Shown: positions 42,670-52,200 of the stretch, piece after piece
Layout: each line of letters starts with the position of its first letter
Position numbering within the stretch: the stretch's first letter is position 1
NCBI GenBank assembly: GCA_002305165.1
Contig: DBQI01000058.1
Location: forward strand, 1 to 64,000
Direction: 5' to 3'
Length of the DNA stretch: 64,000 bases
DNA from: Armatimonadetes bacterium UBA1398
Lineage (GTDB): Bacteria; Armatimonadota; Zipacnadia; UBA1398
Made by a program: the position numbers and the translations under genes
Notes under the pieces: model-generated
What the model saw: only the letters and a program-made list of their open reading frames with translations
Databases searched by the model: none
Told to the model about the DNA's origin: nothing

Positions 42670-44622
42670 CTACTGGTCCTGGGGCCCTGTGAGCGGCCAG
42701 GAGCACGCCGGAGTCGCGGGTAGGTGCACATGGAAGGTGGAGCCCTCGCCCACCTCCGATTCGACCCAGATCCGGCCTCCGTGGGCTTCAGCGGCGAGCT
42801 TACAGAAGGTCAGCCCCAGGCCAGTTGACACGAGCCGCGCCGACTTTCGGCTCTCGACCTGCCCGAACTTGTCGAAGATGCGCTCCTGGTGCTCCTTGGG
42901 TATGCCAACGCCGCTATCGATGACCCGAATGTGCACGCCGCCGTCGACGTCATCCCTGCCCACGTCGACGGCGACGCGTCCGCCGCTTGGCGTGAACTTG
43001 ATCCCATTCCCCACCAGGTTCGTGAGGATACGCTCGACTTTGTCGCGGTCGGCGGTGATCGGCTCCACGCCTTCCTGAACCGTCTGCTCCAGGATGACGG
43101 AGTGCTCGTCAGCGAGGGCCCGCAGCACCTCCAGGGCGTCGCTCACAACCTCGGGCACATCCACTTGCTCGGGGTAGAGTTCCAGAACCCCCGACTCCAT
43201 GCGGTTGATGTCCAGCAGGTCATTGATCATCGTCATGAGTGAGTTACCCGCTGTCAGGCAGTAGGGCAACAGCTCCCTGGTGACCTCGGGATCAGCGTCC
43301 ACGCGCTCGACGGTGCGTAGGCTGCTGATGATGCTCGTCAGCGGGGTCCGGAGGTCGTGCACGATCATGTGGATAAGGTCGTCGCGCAGTTTCTCGAGCT
43401 CCATGGTCCGTTCGAGGCGGCCGTAGTCCTCAAGGCGGGCCGCCATGTCATTGAAGTCGTCCGCCAGGTCCTCCATCTCGTCAGCGGAGCGTATGTCCAC
43501 CCGATGGCTAAGGTCGCCCTCTGCCACAGCGCGCACCGCCGCCTGTAGCTTGGGCACCGGCCGCAGGAAGAAGGCCACGAGCACCATCCCAGCGAGCAGG
43601 GGAAGGACGAAACTGATGGTGGCCAGCAGCGTGATCCTCCGCCGCAGGCCCGTGAGCGCGGGTCCCAGCACCTGCTCATCCACGGCCGACGAGATCACGA
43701 GGAGGCTCGCCTCGGGGCCACCGGGCGCCAGGACGCGCTGAGCGACATATGTGCTGCCGTCCGCGGAGACCATGCCTCCGATGGGCCCCAGGAGCCCCTG
43801 AAGCGCCGGCTCCGGCAGATCGCTCTGCAATCGGTATCCGGTGCCGAGGTCTTGCGGTCCTCCCCAAGCGCGCTCCGGCTGAGGGTGAGCTACATAGAAC
43901 CCATCGCGGTCGACGACTACCGTCTGAGACCAGAGGTCGGGGGCGGCCACCCCGCTGAGGACGGGCGTGAGCTCCATCTTCAGGACGGCAAGCCCCGCCG
44001 TCGTTCCCGAGGGGCCACGGACCCCACAGACGTACTCGACCATAGGCCGGATGGGAGTCTCGATCACATCCTGCACTCGGTTGGGCGCCGCGCGAGACAC
44101 GTACAGATCCCCGGGGCGTATGTGGGATAGCAGGGGCTCAAAGTGGAGATCCTCCACCGGCTCGGATACGACTCGGGTCTCCCCACCAGCATGGTAGACC
44201 CCGACCACCGGCCGCCCGGCACTGTCCACGAACTCGATCTCATAGTAGACGCTCCGGGATTGGACCAGCCGCTCGAAGTCGTGGACCACCTTCGCAGTAG
44301 CCCCCGCCTCACCAGGCGGACGGCCGGACGCCAGTTCCGAGGCCAGCTCCTCGACCGAGTTCAGGGCGCCGAGCAGCCGCACGTCAGCGGCGGCATTGCG
44401 AAGAACCTGCCCCAGCGCACGAGCACGGTTCTGGGTGATCTCACGCAGACGGTCGTTCACTAGCGTCTGCTTGAGCATGGCCTCCTCGCTCTGAAGGGCC
44501 AGTAAGCTGAGGCCGATGAGGCCCGGCACCCCCGCGATGACCAGGGTGAGCGCAAGCTTACTCAGCAAGCCGGCTCGCAGCCGCCGCCTGCCTCTCGTCT
44601 GGGTCTCCTCTACGCCGCCCAT
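42670..44622 (-). CDS. Membrane sensor histidine kinase (dCache-HAMP-HisKA-HATPase)
   Basis: 650 residues. TM1 is at about 21-43, a periplasmic double-Cache-like domain at 45-325 (FVDSAGRPVVGVYHAGG, VVVDRDGFYVAHP), TM2 at about 330-352 and HAMP at 353-405. The phospho-acceptor H422 is in IVHDLRTPLTS. The ATPase domain has the N box NLVGNGIKFT, DSGVGIP and GLGLTFCKLAAEAHGG. It would phosphorylate a response regulator in answer to an extracellular ligand. No response regulator lies in the window, so it is an orphan. GAGGAG lies 5 bases before the ATG. It is the last gene of the long minus-strand series that starts at eno. Confidence 0.93.
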   Translation of the reverse strand: MGGVEETQTRGRRRLRAGLLSKLALTLVIAGVPGLIGLSLLALQSEEAMLKQTLVNDRLREITQNRARALGQVLRNAAADVRLLGALNSVEELASELASGRPPGEAGATAKVVHDFERLVQSRSVYYEIEFVDSAGRPVVGVYHAGGETRVVSEPVEDLHFEPLLSHIRPGDLYVSRAAPNRVQDVIETPIRPMVEYVCGVRGPSGTTAGLAVLKMELTPVLSGVAAPDLWSQTVVVDRDGFYVAHPQPERAWGGPQDLGTGYRLQSDLPEPALQGLLGPIGGMVSADGSTYVAQRVLAPGGPEASLLVISSAVDEQVLGPALTGLRRRITLLATISFVLPLLAGMVLVAFFLRPVPKLQAAVRAVAEGDLSHRVDIRSADEMEDLADDFNDMAARLEDYGRLERTMELEKLRDDLIHMIVHDLRTPLTSIISSLRTVERVDADPEVTRELLPYCLTAGNSLMTMINDLLDINRMESGVLELYPEQVDVPEVVSDALEVLRALADEHSVILEQTVQEGVEPITADRDKVERILTNLVGNGIKFTPSGGRVAVDVGRDDVDGGVHIRVIDSGVGIPKEHQERIFDKFGQVESRKSARLVSTGLGLTFCKLAAEAHGGRIWVESEVGEGSTFHVHLPATPACSWPLTGPQDQ

Positions 44623-44716
44623 TGATACTCCTCGCGCCGCTCCTGGTGCGCCAAGGTCGCGCTAGCACGAACCAGGCGGCTGTGCGCTGAACGCTGTGAC
44701 GCGTTTCGCTCCGCCG

Positions 44717-46276
44717 CTACCCCACGAACTCGAGGGTCAGTAGTGGCGACCCGGCATGGTTGCGCCGGTCGCCGTCGCTCACGGCAATGCCAAAGGGAAC
44801 CCTCTCCCCGCGCTCGCCGGTGAAACGCACGTCATCATTAGGATACCCGGTATCGAGCGCCCGGCGGAGCACCACGGTGTAGGTGGCGGTGCCCGCGCTG
44901 TACACGCCAGTCAGCCCATTTTCTCCTGACGCGTTCAGGACGATGATATCGGCCGCGTTCCCCTTTGGCGGGGTGAGGATAACCCCCGCCACACCCGATC
45001 CCGTGGCCAGAACGCCGTCGGAGGGGTCCGGCGCCGTCGGCGGCAGTACGGCTAGGTAGGCTGCGAGGTCGTCTATCTGCTTCCTTGTGAGCCTCGTCTG
45101 GCCTGCAGGCAGGGCGAGACGGCCATCGGTGTAATGGCTCGCCGTCGCCGAGGCGAAGACGCCCTCCAGGCGGGCCCTGTAGTCCTGCGAGTCTAGGCCC
45201 GCTCGGGCGAAGCTCGCCAGTGGCGGCGCTCCGCCGCTGCCGGCAGCGCCACGGGCCCCATGGCATCGCGCGCAGCCGAAACCCGCCGTGTCATCCTCAA
45301 ACAACCCTTGTCCGATGGCGCCGGCGAAGGGCCGCGTATGGCCACTGAGGAGCGCCGTCATTGGGTCCACCGTGAGGGTAGCTCCCGTGACGGGGTGGGT
45401 AAGCCGCTGGGGCCCCGACGCGGGATCGTACTCGACCGCCGGCCCCAATGCGCCGTTCAGCGCGACGATCCGCGCGCCCCCGTCGGTCATGCGTCCCGCG
45501 GCCGCCGACCCGCCTCCGCTCTCGTCCAGCGCATAGCCGAGGGGGTTGCTGGTGCCCGCGCGCCAGTTCCAGACGTCGACCCGTCCCACGGCGGGGGACA
45601 TCCGCATGGGACCCGTGTGACATGCGGCCATGCAGCCCACGCGGGAGAAGGGCCGATCGAGCACCCCGGCCTCGTTCGCCGTCTGGGTGCCGTCTCCTGC
45701 GGTGATGGGCCCATCGTGGACGCTCCCGGGATCCCCTATAGGGAACATCAGCATGAGGGAATCCTCGTCCAGATGACGCGCTAGGCTGTCCTCGGGAAGC
45801 GGCCGCTGAATCGCGGAGGCCACCGCCGGCTCCAGGAAGTGCCCCCCTAGCAGCACCCCAGCGCCCCAGTACCAGCGATCCCTCGCCGTGTCGGCGATCT
45901 GCGAGTGGTCCTCCCAGCGTGCGTATAGGTAGATGTGTGATGAGGTGTAGGCCGCGCGGAGGTCAATGCTCTGATCGAAGGGGAGGAAGCTCCCGTGGGC
46001 ATTGAACGCCCCGTCACGCACGCGGCCGGCGCTGTAGCCGGGCCCGCCCGCGCTGCAGCCGACGATGAGTCGCGTTGGGGTCACCGCGGCCGTCCAGGCG
46101 CCAGGGTTGACCAGGGACTGAGTGGCGGCTAGGGACACGGGATAGGCGCGCAGAACGTCATCGAGGCTCGTGGGCGGAACGCCACTCGCCTGAGGCACGG
46201 GAGAACCACCCCCGCAACCCGCGAGCAGGGCGATGAACGCGCATGCGGCGGCAGCGGCCGCGCGGCCGACCGTCAC
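44717..46276 (-). CDS. Cytochrome c-like lipoprotein with ethylbenzene dehydrogenase-type heme domain
   Basis: 519 residues. The N-terminus ends ALLAGCGGG, a lipobox that anchors it in the membrane. Residues about 60-240 resemble the ethylbenzene dehydrogenase-related heme-b domain (TSSHIYLYARWED, DEDSLMLMFPIGD). CMAACH is a CxxxCH motif that could bind heme c in a non-standard way. CARCH is a canonical CxxCH with a downstream methionine-free cytochrome region. A further beta domain forms the C-terminus (DIIVLNASGENGLTG). It is probably an electron-transfer protein outside the cytoplasm. The GTG start at 46276 overlaps the sialidase stop as GTGA. Confidence 0.7.
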   Translation of the reverse strand: MTVGRAAAAAACAFIALLAGCGGGSPVPQASGVPPTSLDDVLRAYPVSLAATQSLVNPGAWTAAVTPTRLIVGCSAGGPGYSAGRVRDGAFNAHGSFLPFDQSIDLRAAYTSSHIYLYARWEDHSQIADTARDRWYWGAGVLLGGHFLEPAVASAIQRPLPEDSLARHLDEDSLMLMFPIGDPGSVHDGPITAGDGTQTANEAGVLDRPFSRVGCMAACHTGPMRMSPAVGRVDVWNWRAGTSNPLGYALDESGGGSAAAGRMTDGGARIVALNGALGPAVEYDPASGPQRLTHPVTGATLTVDPMTALLSGHTRPFAGAIGQGLFEDDTAGFGCARCHGARGAAGSGGAPPLASFARAGLDSQDYRARLEGVFASATASHYTDGRLALPAGQTRLTRKQIDDLAAYLAVLPPTAPDPSDGVLATGSGVAGVILTPPKGNAADIIVLNASGENGLTGVYSAGTATYTVVLRRALDTGYPNDDVRFTGERGERVPFGIAVSDGDRRNHAGSPLLTLEFVG

Positions 46277-47382
46277 GGTGCCGCCCCCTCCGGGACGCTG
46301 GGGAGGTCGGCCGGGTTGAAGCGAACGGCGAGCGCCATGACGGTCCCGGGGCGGTCCCCGTTGCCCACCGCGTAGTACAGGGCAACTGCGGTGCCATCCT
46401 CGAGGAGCACTACGCTCGGGTAGCCCTGATCCGTGTTCTGGGAGTCGTTGGCGAGGGCGCGCCGGTGGGCCACGGCAAGCCGCTCGGGCACTGCCCTCGC
46501 GGCGTGGACACCGAAGGGCGCCAGGCGGCTGCCATAGACCATCAGGATCTCGCCAGACGGCAGCAGCTGGCCGTCGGCTGGGTGCTGGCTGCCCAGGGCG
46601 ACCATCTCAGGCTCGGTCCAGGTTACGCCACCGTCTGAACTCCGCAGAACAGCCACATGCTGGTCCGAGTCCGACCGCGCGAGGGCCACGAGTTCGCCAG
46701 ACGGCATCTCGACGAAGGTGGTCTCGTTGTACCCCTTCGCGACGGGGGTGAACTGCCCCCAGGTTCGCCCACTATCCGTCGATACGAGCAGGCCCACTGC
46801 ATCACGCGCATCGTCGGGGCCAACGGAGAAGAGGCCACGGTTATCGTCGGTGACCTCGCCGTAGACCGACATCAGGGCACGACCGTCGGCGCATACGATG
46901 ATCCGGCCGTACGGCGAGCAGCCGGGGCCAAAGGGGTGTTCCAGGGGCTGTGGCGCAGTCCAGGTCACGCCCCCGTTCGCTGAGCGAATGTACTTCAGCT
47001 CGAACCCGCCGGTCGCCGTGTTCCACGTGCCATCGGGATCGTAGCACTGGCACTCGCCGTACCCCAGCACCAGACTGCCATCAGGCATCTGACCCAGAGC
47101 GGGATTCCTGTCGTCCCACTCGCTGTCCACGACCGTGACCGGCGCGCTCCAGGTGCGCCCTCCGTCACTCGAGTAGATCAGGTCCAACCGGCCCCCGATG
47201 CCGATGTGCGGTGCGCCGCCGCGGAGGACACACGCGATACGGCCATCGTTCATGCGGATGGCCACCGGGAAGAAGCCCTGCTCGGCGACGGCCACCGTGC
47301 GTTCCATGGCCGACAGCAGTGGCGCCTCTTGCGTGGGCTGCAGTACCGCGAGAGATGCGAGCGTGCAGAGAACTGTGCTCAT
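46273..47382 (-). CDS. Secreted sialidase-like BNR propeller
   Basis: 369 residues with a short hydrophobic N-terminus. Four Asp-box repeats are visible: SSDGGRTW, SANGGVTW, STDSGRTW and SSDGGVTW, evenly spaced, as expected for a six-bladed sialidase propeller. RMNDGRIACVLRGG and PFGPGCSPYGR contribute arginines that may bind a carboxylate. The catalytic tyrosine-glutamate pair cannot be assigned with confidence. The family includes sialidases and related exo-glycosidases. Its stop overlaps the start of the cytochrome-like gene as GTGA, so they are coupled, and it follows ribE by 21 bases. Confidence 0.78.
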   Translation of the reverse strand: MSTVLCTLASLAVLQPTQEAPLLSAMERTVAVAEQGFFPVAIRMNDGRIACVLRGGAPHIGIGGRLDLIYSSDGGRTWSAPVTVVDSEWDDRNPALGQMPDGSLVLGYGECQCYDPDGTWNTATGGFELKYIRSANGGVTWTAPQPLEHPFGPGCSPYGRIIVCADGRALMSVYGEVTDDNRGLFSVGPDDARDAVGLLVSTDSGRTWGQFTPVAKGYNETTFVEMPSGELVALARSDSDQHVAVLRSSDGGVTWTEPEMVALGSQHPADGQLLPSGEILMVYGSRLAPFGVHAARAVPERLAVAHRRALANDSQNTDQGYPSVVLLEDGTAVALYYAVGNGDRPGTVMALAVRFNPADLPSVPEGAAP

Positions 47383-47403
47383 GGCATGTCCAATCCTGTC
47401 CGG

Positions 47404-48045
47404 TCAGTCGAGGAACCCAGCACGTCCGAGGAGGTCCCAGGTCACGCCCTGGGTTGCGGGTTGCATAGCCTTGCGTGCGTATTTGGCGAGCAGATCCGCC
47501 TCGAGGTTCACGCGGTCACCCACGGCCAACCCCTCCAGCGTGGTGCTCCGCAACGTCTCGGGGATCAGCGACACTCGGAAGCGGTCACCTGAGACCTCGT
47601 AGGGGGTCAGCGACACGCCATCCACAGCCACGCTCCCCTTGTCCACCAGGAACCTGGCGACCTCGGGAGGGGCTGTCCACTCGGCCAGGATGCCTGTTCC
47701 GTCTCGCCGCCAGAGGGTAACTTCTCCGACTCCGTCGACGTGGCCAGCAACCAGGTGTCCCCCCAGTGGAGTATCGAGCCGTACGGAGGGCTCCAGGTTG
47801 ACCCGACGCCCCCGCCGCGCCTCCCCCAGGGTGGATCGGGCGAGCGTCTCAGGGGAGAGGTCGGCGACGAAGCCATGGCGCAGCAGTTGCACCACGGTTG
47901 AGCAGACGCCGGATACATTGACTGATGCGCCTTCGGTGAGATCAGGGAGCACTCCGGAGCAGCCTACAGTGATGCGCGAACCCCCGCGCGGCTGCCGCTG
48001 CACCTCGTCGATGGTCCCGACTTCCCTGACAATGCCCGTGAACAC
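47404..48045 (-). CDS. ribE: Riboflavin synthase alpha chain
   Basis: 213 residues, usual size. The start MFTGIVREVG is the family hallmark, and the second half repeats it as VAGHVDGVGEV, so both lumazine-binding barrels are present. VCSTVVQL occupies the position usually reading CLTVV, with the first-strand cysteine kept. LIPETLRSTTL is the conserved second-half loop. It joins two molecules of dimethylribityllumazine to give riboflavin. GTG at 48045 lies 6 bases after the ribD stop. ribBA and ribH are not in the window. Confidence 0.92.
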   Translation of the reverse strand: MFTGIVREVGTIDEVQRQPRGGSRITVGCSGVLPDLTEGASVNVSGVCSTVVQLLRHGFVADLSPETLARSTLGEARRGRRVNLEPSVRLDTPLGGHLVAGHVDGVGEVTLWRRDGTGILAEWTAPPEVARFLVDKGSVAVDGVSLTPYEVSGDRFRVSLIPETLRSTTLEGLAVGDRVNLEADLLAKYARKAMQPATQGVTWDLLGRAGFLD

Positions 48046-48051
48046 GGCGCG

Positions 48052-49275
48052 TCACTCGTCTCGACCTAGCGTGTTAGGAGAGTTCACGCCTGACTCAGTT
48101 GGTTCCTGCTCCTGTAGCGCGGTCCCCTGAGTCAGCGCGCGCTCGAGCCAGTCCAGGCCCGGAATCCATCCCGTCAGCCTAACATCGCGTCCCACCTGCT
48201 GCCAGAGAGGCTGGTCGAGGGCGATGGCCTCGCTCGCCGTCGCTAGCCCAAGGTCACCGAGGGCCGACAAGCCCTGCTCACCCATAAGGCGCGGGGCGAT
48301 GTAGAGAGTCACCCGATCCACCCAACGCCCCAGCAGCAGGCTTGTGGCGAGGCGGTGTCCAGGTTCCACCAGGACGGACTGCACACCGCGCTCTCCTAGG
48401 TGGGCCAAGGCTTCCCGGAGGTCCAGACCGCCGGTCACGTCCCTGGCGATAGGGGCGGCCTCCATCCCCGCCGTCTCGGCAGCCTGGCGCGCCTCCACAG
48501 GCGCCTCGGGAGCGACGAGCAGCAGGACCGGGGCGTCGTCCGAGGCGGTCTGGGCTAGACGACTCACCGTAGGCGTCGAGCAGAGGGGATCGAGAACGAC
48601 GCGGAGGGGCTGGCGAACCGGTCCCAGCGACGGATCCGTGGCCAGCAGCAGAGGGGCATCGGCAGCGACTGTCCGATAGCCAACCAGGACGGCGTCGGCC
48701 TCCGCGCGCAGGCGCTGGACCGCCCCCCGTGCCTCTGGACCGGTGATGATGTCGCGTCGCCCCGACGGTCCCGCGATGCGGCCGTCCAGGGTCGTGGCGA
48801 GCTTGATGTGGACCAGCGGCAGTCCGGTCAGTCGCCACTTCAGGTAGGGAGCGTTTCCGAGCGCCGCGGCCGTAGCCTCCACGCCAACGTCCACCTGGAT
48901 GCCCGCGCGCCGTAGCGCCTCGATGCCTCCCGTGGCCTCTGGGTTGGGGTCATGCAGGGCGACGACGACGCGAGCCACCCTGGACCGGATGAGCGCGCCG
49001 GCACACGGAGGGGTCTTGCCACGGTGGTTGCAGGGCTCCAGAGTGACGTACGCCGTAGCTCCCTCCGCTCGCCCTGCCGCGTCAGCCAGCGCGTTCGCCT
49101 CGGCGTGTGGCCCTCCGTACCTCTCATGGTAGCCGGCTCCGACGATCATCCCGTCGCGAACAATGAGACAGCCAACCATGGGGTTCGGCGAGACTCTCCC
49201 TGCCCCACCCGACGCGAGGCCTATCGCCTCGCGCATCAGCTCCGCGTCTCTCTCTGGGTCGTCCAGGGGCCTCAA
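48052..49275 (-). CDS. ribD: Bifunctional riboflavin deaminase-reductase
   Basis: About 407 residues. The deaminase half has HAEANAL and PCNHRGKTPPCAGAL, the HAE and PCxxxGxTPPC zinc site. The reductase half begins LPLVHIKLATTLDGRIAG and ends with a Rossmann-like portion. It performs two steps from GTP-derived pyrimidine to the riboflavin precursor. I chose TTG 49275 (reading LRPLDDPERDAELM) because its TTGA overlaps the stop of the large upstream gene and GAGGTGG lies 7 bases before it. The next ATG, at 49236, would cut the N-terminus. No FMN riboswitch was seen upstream, as it sits deep in an operon. Confidence 0.92.
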   Translation of the reverse strand: MRPLDDPERDAELMREAIGLASGGAGRVSPNPMVGCLIVRDGMIVGAGYHERYGGPHAEANALADAAGRAEGATAYVTLEPCNHRGKTPPCAGALIRSRVARVVVALHDPNPEATGGIEALRRAGIQVDVGVEATAAALGNAPYLKWRLTGLPLVHIKLATTLDGRIAGPSGRRDIITGPEARGAVQRLRAEADAVLVGYRTVAADAPLLLATDPSLGPVRQPLRVVLDPLCSTPTVSRLAQTASDDAPVLLLVAPEAPVEARQAAETAGMEAAPIARDVTGGLDLREALAHLGERGVQSVLVEPGHRLATSLLLGRWVDRVTLYIAPRLMGEQGLSALGDLGLATASEAIALDQPLWQQVGRDVRLTGWIPGLDWLERALTQGTALQEQEPTESGVNSPNTLGRDE

Positions 49276-52200
49276 TCGAAATCCACCTCGATACGCCAAT
49301 CGTCAACCGAGGGGTGGCCTTCATCGCCCGTGGCGTTACGGCCGGGCGTGGGGATGCCCATCAGCCAGAGCGCCGCGCTCAGATCGAGACCCTCGACCGG
49401 GAAGAACCTTGTCAAGCCCCGCGTCGCCAGCGCCGGGTACCCCAGCGTGCCCCGGGGGGCGAACTCCAAGCCCTCCCCCTCGGCCAATCGCTGGTACTGT
49501 CCTGAGCCGTAGTCGCACGCGGCCCAGACGTTCAGGAACCGTGAATCCAGCGAGGGTATCTCCCCCAGGTCGCGTCTTGGACCGAGGAACCAGACCTCGG
49601 CGTCGGGCCAAGCCGCCGCCCATCGCTCCAGCTCCCGTGCCGCCTGGGGGTGCCGACGGGCCACGGGCAGCGACACCAGGAATGGCTTGTCAGGGCCGGG
49701 CTCGAAGATCGACCCAGGCACGAGCCAGCGTCCATCGCCCATCCGAACCGCGGGCGCGCTTGCGATGGCGCCATCCAGCGCCGTCGGACGCTCGTCGGGG
49801 ACATCGGGCGCCACGGCGCGCAGCTTCGGTGGATAGGCATACACCAATCGAGGAGCAGTGACCGCCTGGCGTGTCCACGCCGTGTTCCGGGCTTGGCCGA
49901 TGGCGGCCAGTAGTTGAGGGTAGCCGGTCAGGTCCGGCGCGGCGCCGTCGCCGAGTTCATCGGATCCCCAACGGACGTAGAGTCCTGAGACCCCCCACTC
50001 CAGAGCCTGCGAGAGTAGCCCGTCGATGGTGTCTCCCTGAGCCATGTCCTCGGCAGTCGGGCGCAGCCGAGTGGCTACGAGCCAGGGCAGACGCAGCTGT
50101 TGTCGGTTCTCCGCCAAACGAACCGCTAGGGCCAGAGACGTCAGGTCGCTGGGTAGCGCCGGCGAGGCGATGCTGACCCCGTCAGGGCCGAAACGCGCGC
50201 TGCGGCTGATGTTGTGCAGACCCGACCCTCGGGTAGCTCTCAGGAAGGTTCCGCCCTCGGCGCCCGGGAGCGGCGCCTCGATCTCGCCGGCTGCGGGCTC
50301 GATGAGAATGGGTACATCGACGATGCTCTTCACCGACTCGACCATGTCCTCGAGGGCGCTCGCCTGGGCCTCCTCTCGGAAGCGCTCCAGGTCGGCCCAG
50401 TAGGCGCTGTCGCCGGGGTCGAAGCTATATGCGGCGCCACTCATCGCGTCGACGAGGAGCATCGTCTTGGGACCAGCAGCGGGTACCAGCTGCCCCGCAG
50501 TCTCGAAAGATGGTACGTCCTCGGCCCCCCAACAGCGCCGCAGCATGTCAATGTCCCCGTCATATGCCGCGTCGAGCCACGCTCCGAAGCTCCGGGCGAA
50601 GGTGGAGGGGAAAGCCGGGAGCACGCTCGCTGGCGGCAGGCCGGGGTCGCCCGAAAGGGGGTTCATGAAGAAGCGTAGGCCATCCCCGAACCGCAGCGCG
50701 TCGATGGCGTCGCAAACCCCGCGCTTCCTCGCTCGGAATGCCCCCTCGTTGGCCACATCGCCGGCGCCCACACCGGGCGGCACTCGTACCAGGGGAGTCA
50801 CATGGAGTGAGTAGGAGCGTCCCTTGGTCTCCTCAGACTCCTCGATGGCGAGTACGACCGAGTCACCCGTGATCGGGGCATGGCGTGCGCCCACCAGCTC
50901 CCCGGTCGCCTCATCGTATAGGGTGACTAGAGCCGATGCTCCGTACTGGAACTGGTTCGGGGGAAGCGCGATGGCGTTCTCGCGTCCAGCCACGCACTCG
51001 TTGAGACGCCAGCGAGCGCCCAGGAGGTATCCCTCGTACCCATCCCCCATGGCGCCGCCAATCTCGATCCCGTAGCGGAAGCCCAGCTCCTCGAACCTGT
51101 CCACTACCCGCTGCATGGCCGCGGTTGGCACATCGGCAAGTCCGCGGGGGCCGGTAACCAGATAGACGTCCTCGATCCCGGCGTCGGCCAGAGCGCGAGT
51201 CCGGGACTCGAACTCCTGCCATCGATCACCATTCCCCTGGGGATCGAGGAGGCTGTACTCCTCGAGGTACCGGGTGCGGACCATGACTCCCGTTGGCATG
51301 AAGGGGAAGCCATCCCAGACCAGGACACCCGTCTCGGAGGTCCTCCAGAAGTGGCTCGAGCCCTCTGCCGAGACGTACCGTCCCCAGGAGAGTGGACGAG
51401 TCCCCCCACCCTCTCCGGTCACCTCTATGGGCTGCTCGGCCCGTGGGCTGTCCAGGATCTCGCCGGTGGCGGTGGCCACGAGGCTGTAGGCTCCTGGCGG
51501 CAGTGCCGCCGGGATGCCAAGCAGGCCCTTCGCCGCGAGGCGCGTAGAGTCGTCCCCTTGGCTCTCTATGCCGAGGAGAAGCTCGGCGGCAGCGTACAGA
51601 GCCCCTTCGCTTTCGAGTCCCACTGCCACGAACACCGGTCGGTCCGTAGCGGGCCACAAGGTGAGACCAGCGTCCACTTCGACGGTCTCGCCGGCCGCCA
51701 CGGTCTGGGGAGCCGCCACGGTGAGTCGCCCTCTCCGCCCCTCGACCGGCGCTCGGCTCCTCGTGCCGACCTCGAACACGCCTTGGTCCAGCCCTAGGGT
51801 GTCTAGCGACATGGTGGCCAGCCGCGCCCTGACGTAGTGCGGTCCGGGCGTCGCATAGGCATCCACGTCCATCTGGAACGGCCCCAGGGCGTGAGCCCCG
51901 GGCGGCAGATCCTCCTCATCCCCGAGCCCCGTGTTGAACTCGGCCCGCGCCGCGATGCTGCCGTCCGTCAGGCAGACCAGTTCGAGGGCGATGATACCGG
52001 GTAGTCGCATCGGCTCCGGCAGCTGGAGCGAGAGGGTCACGGGACATCGCTCGCCCTGGCGCGCTCCAGAGGCTGTGACCGACACCAGCCTGACAGGAGG
52101 CTCGCTTCGGCGGATCACGCGCAGCTCATCAAACCAGACCATCCCCGACCCCTCGAGGGCTAGGAAGGGACGCAGCGTTACCGATCCAGGCGGCGCTGGC

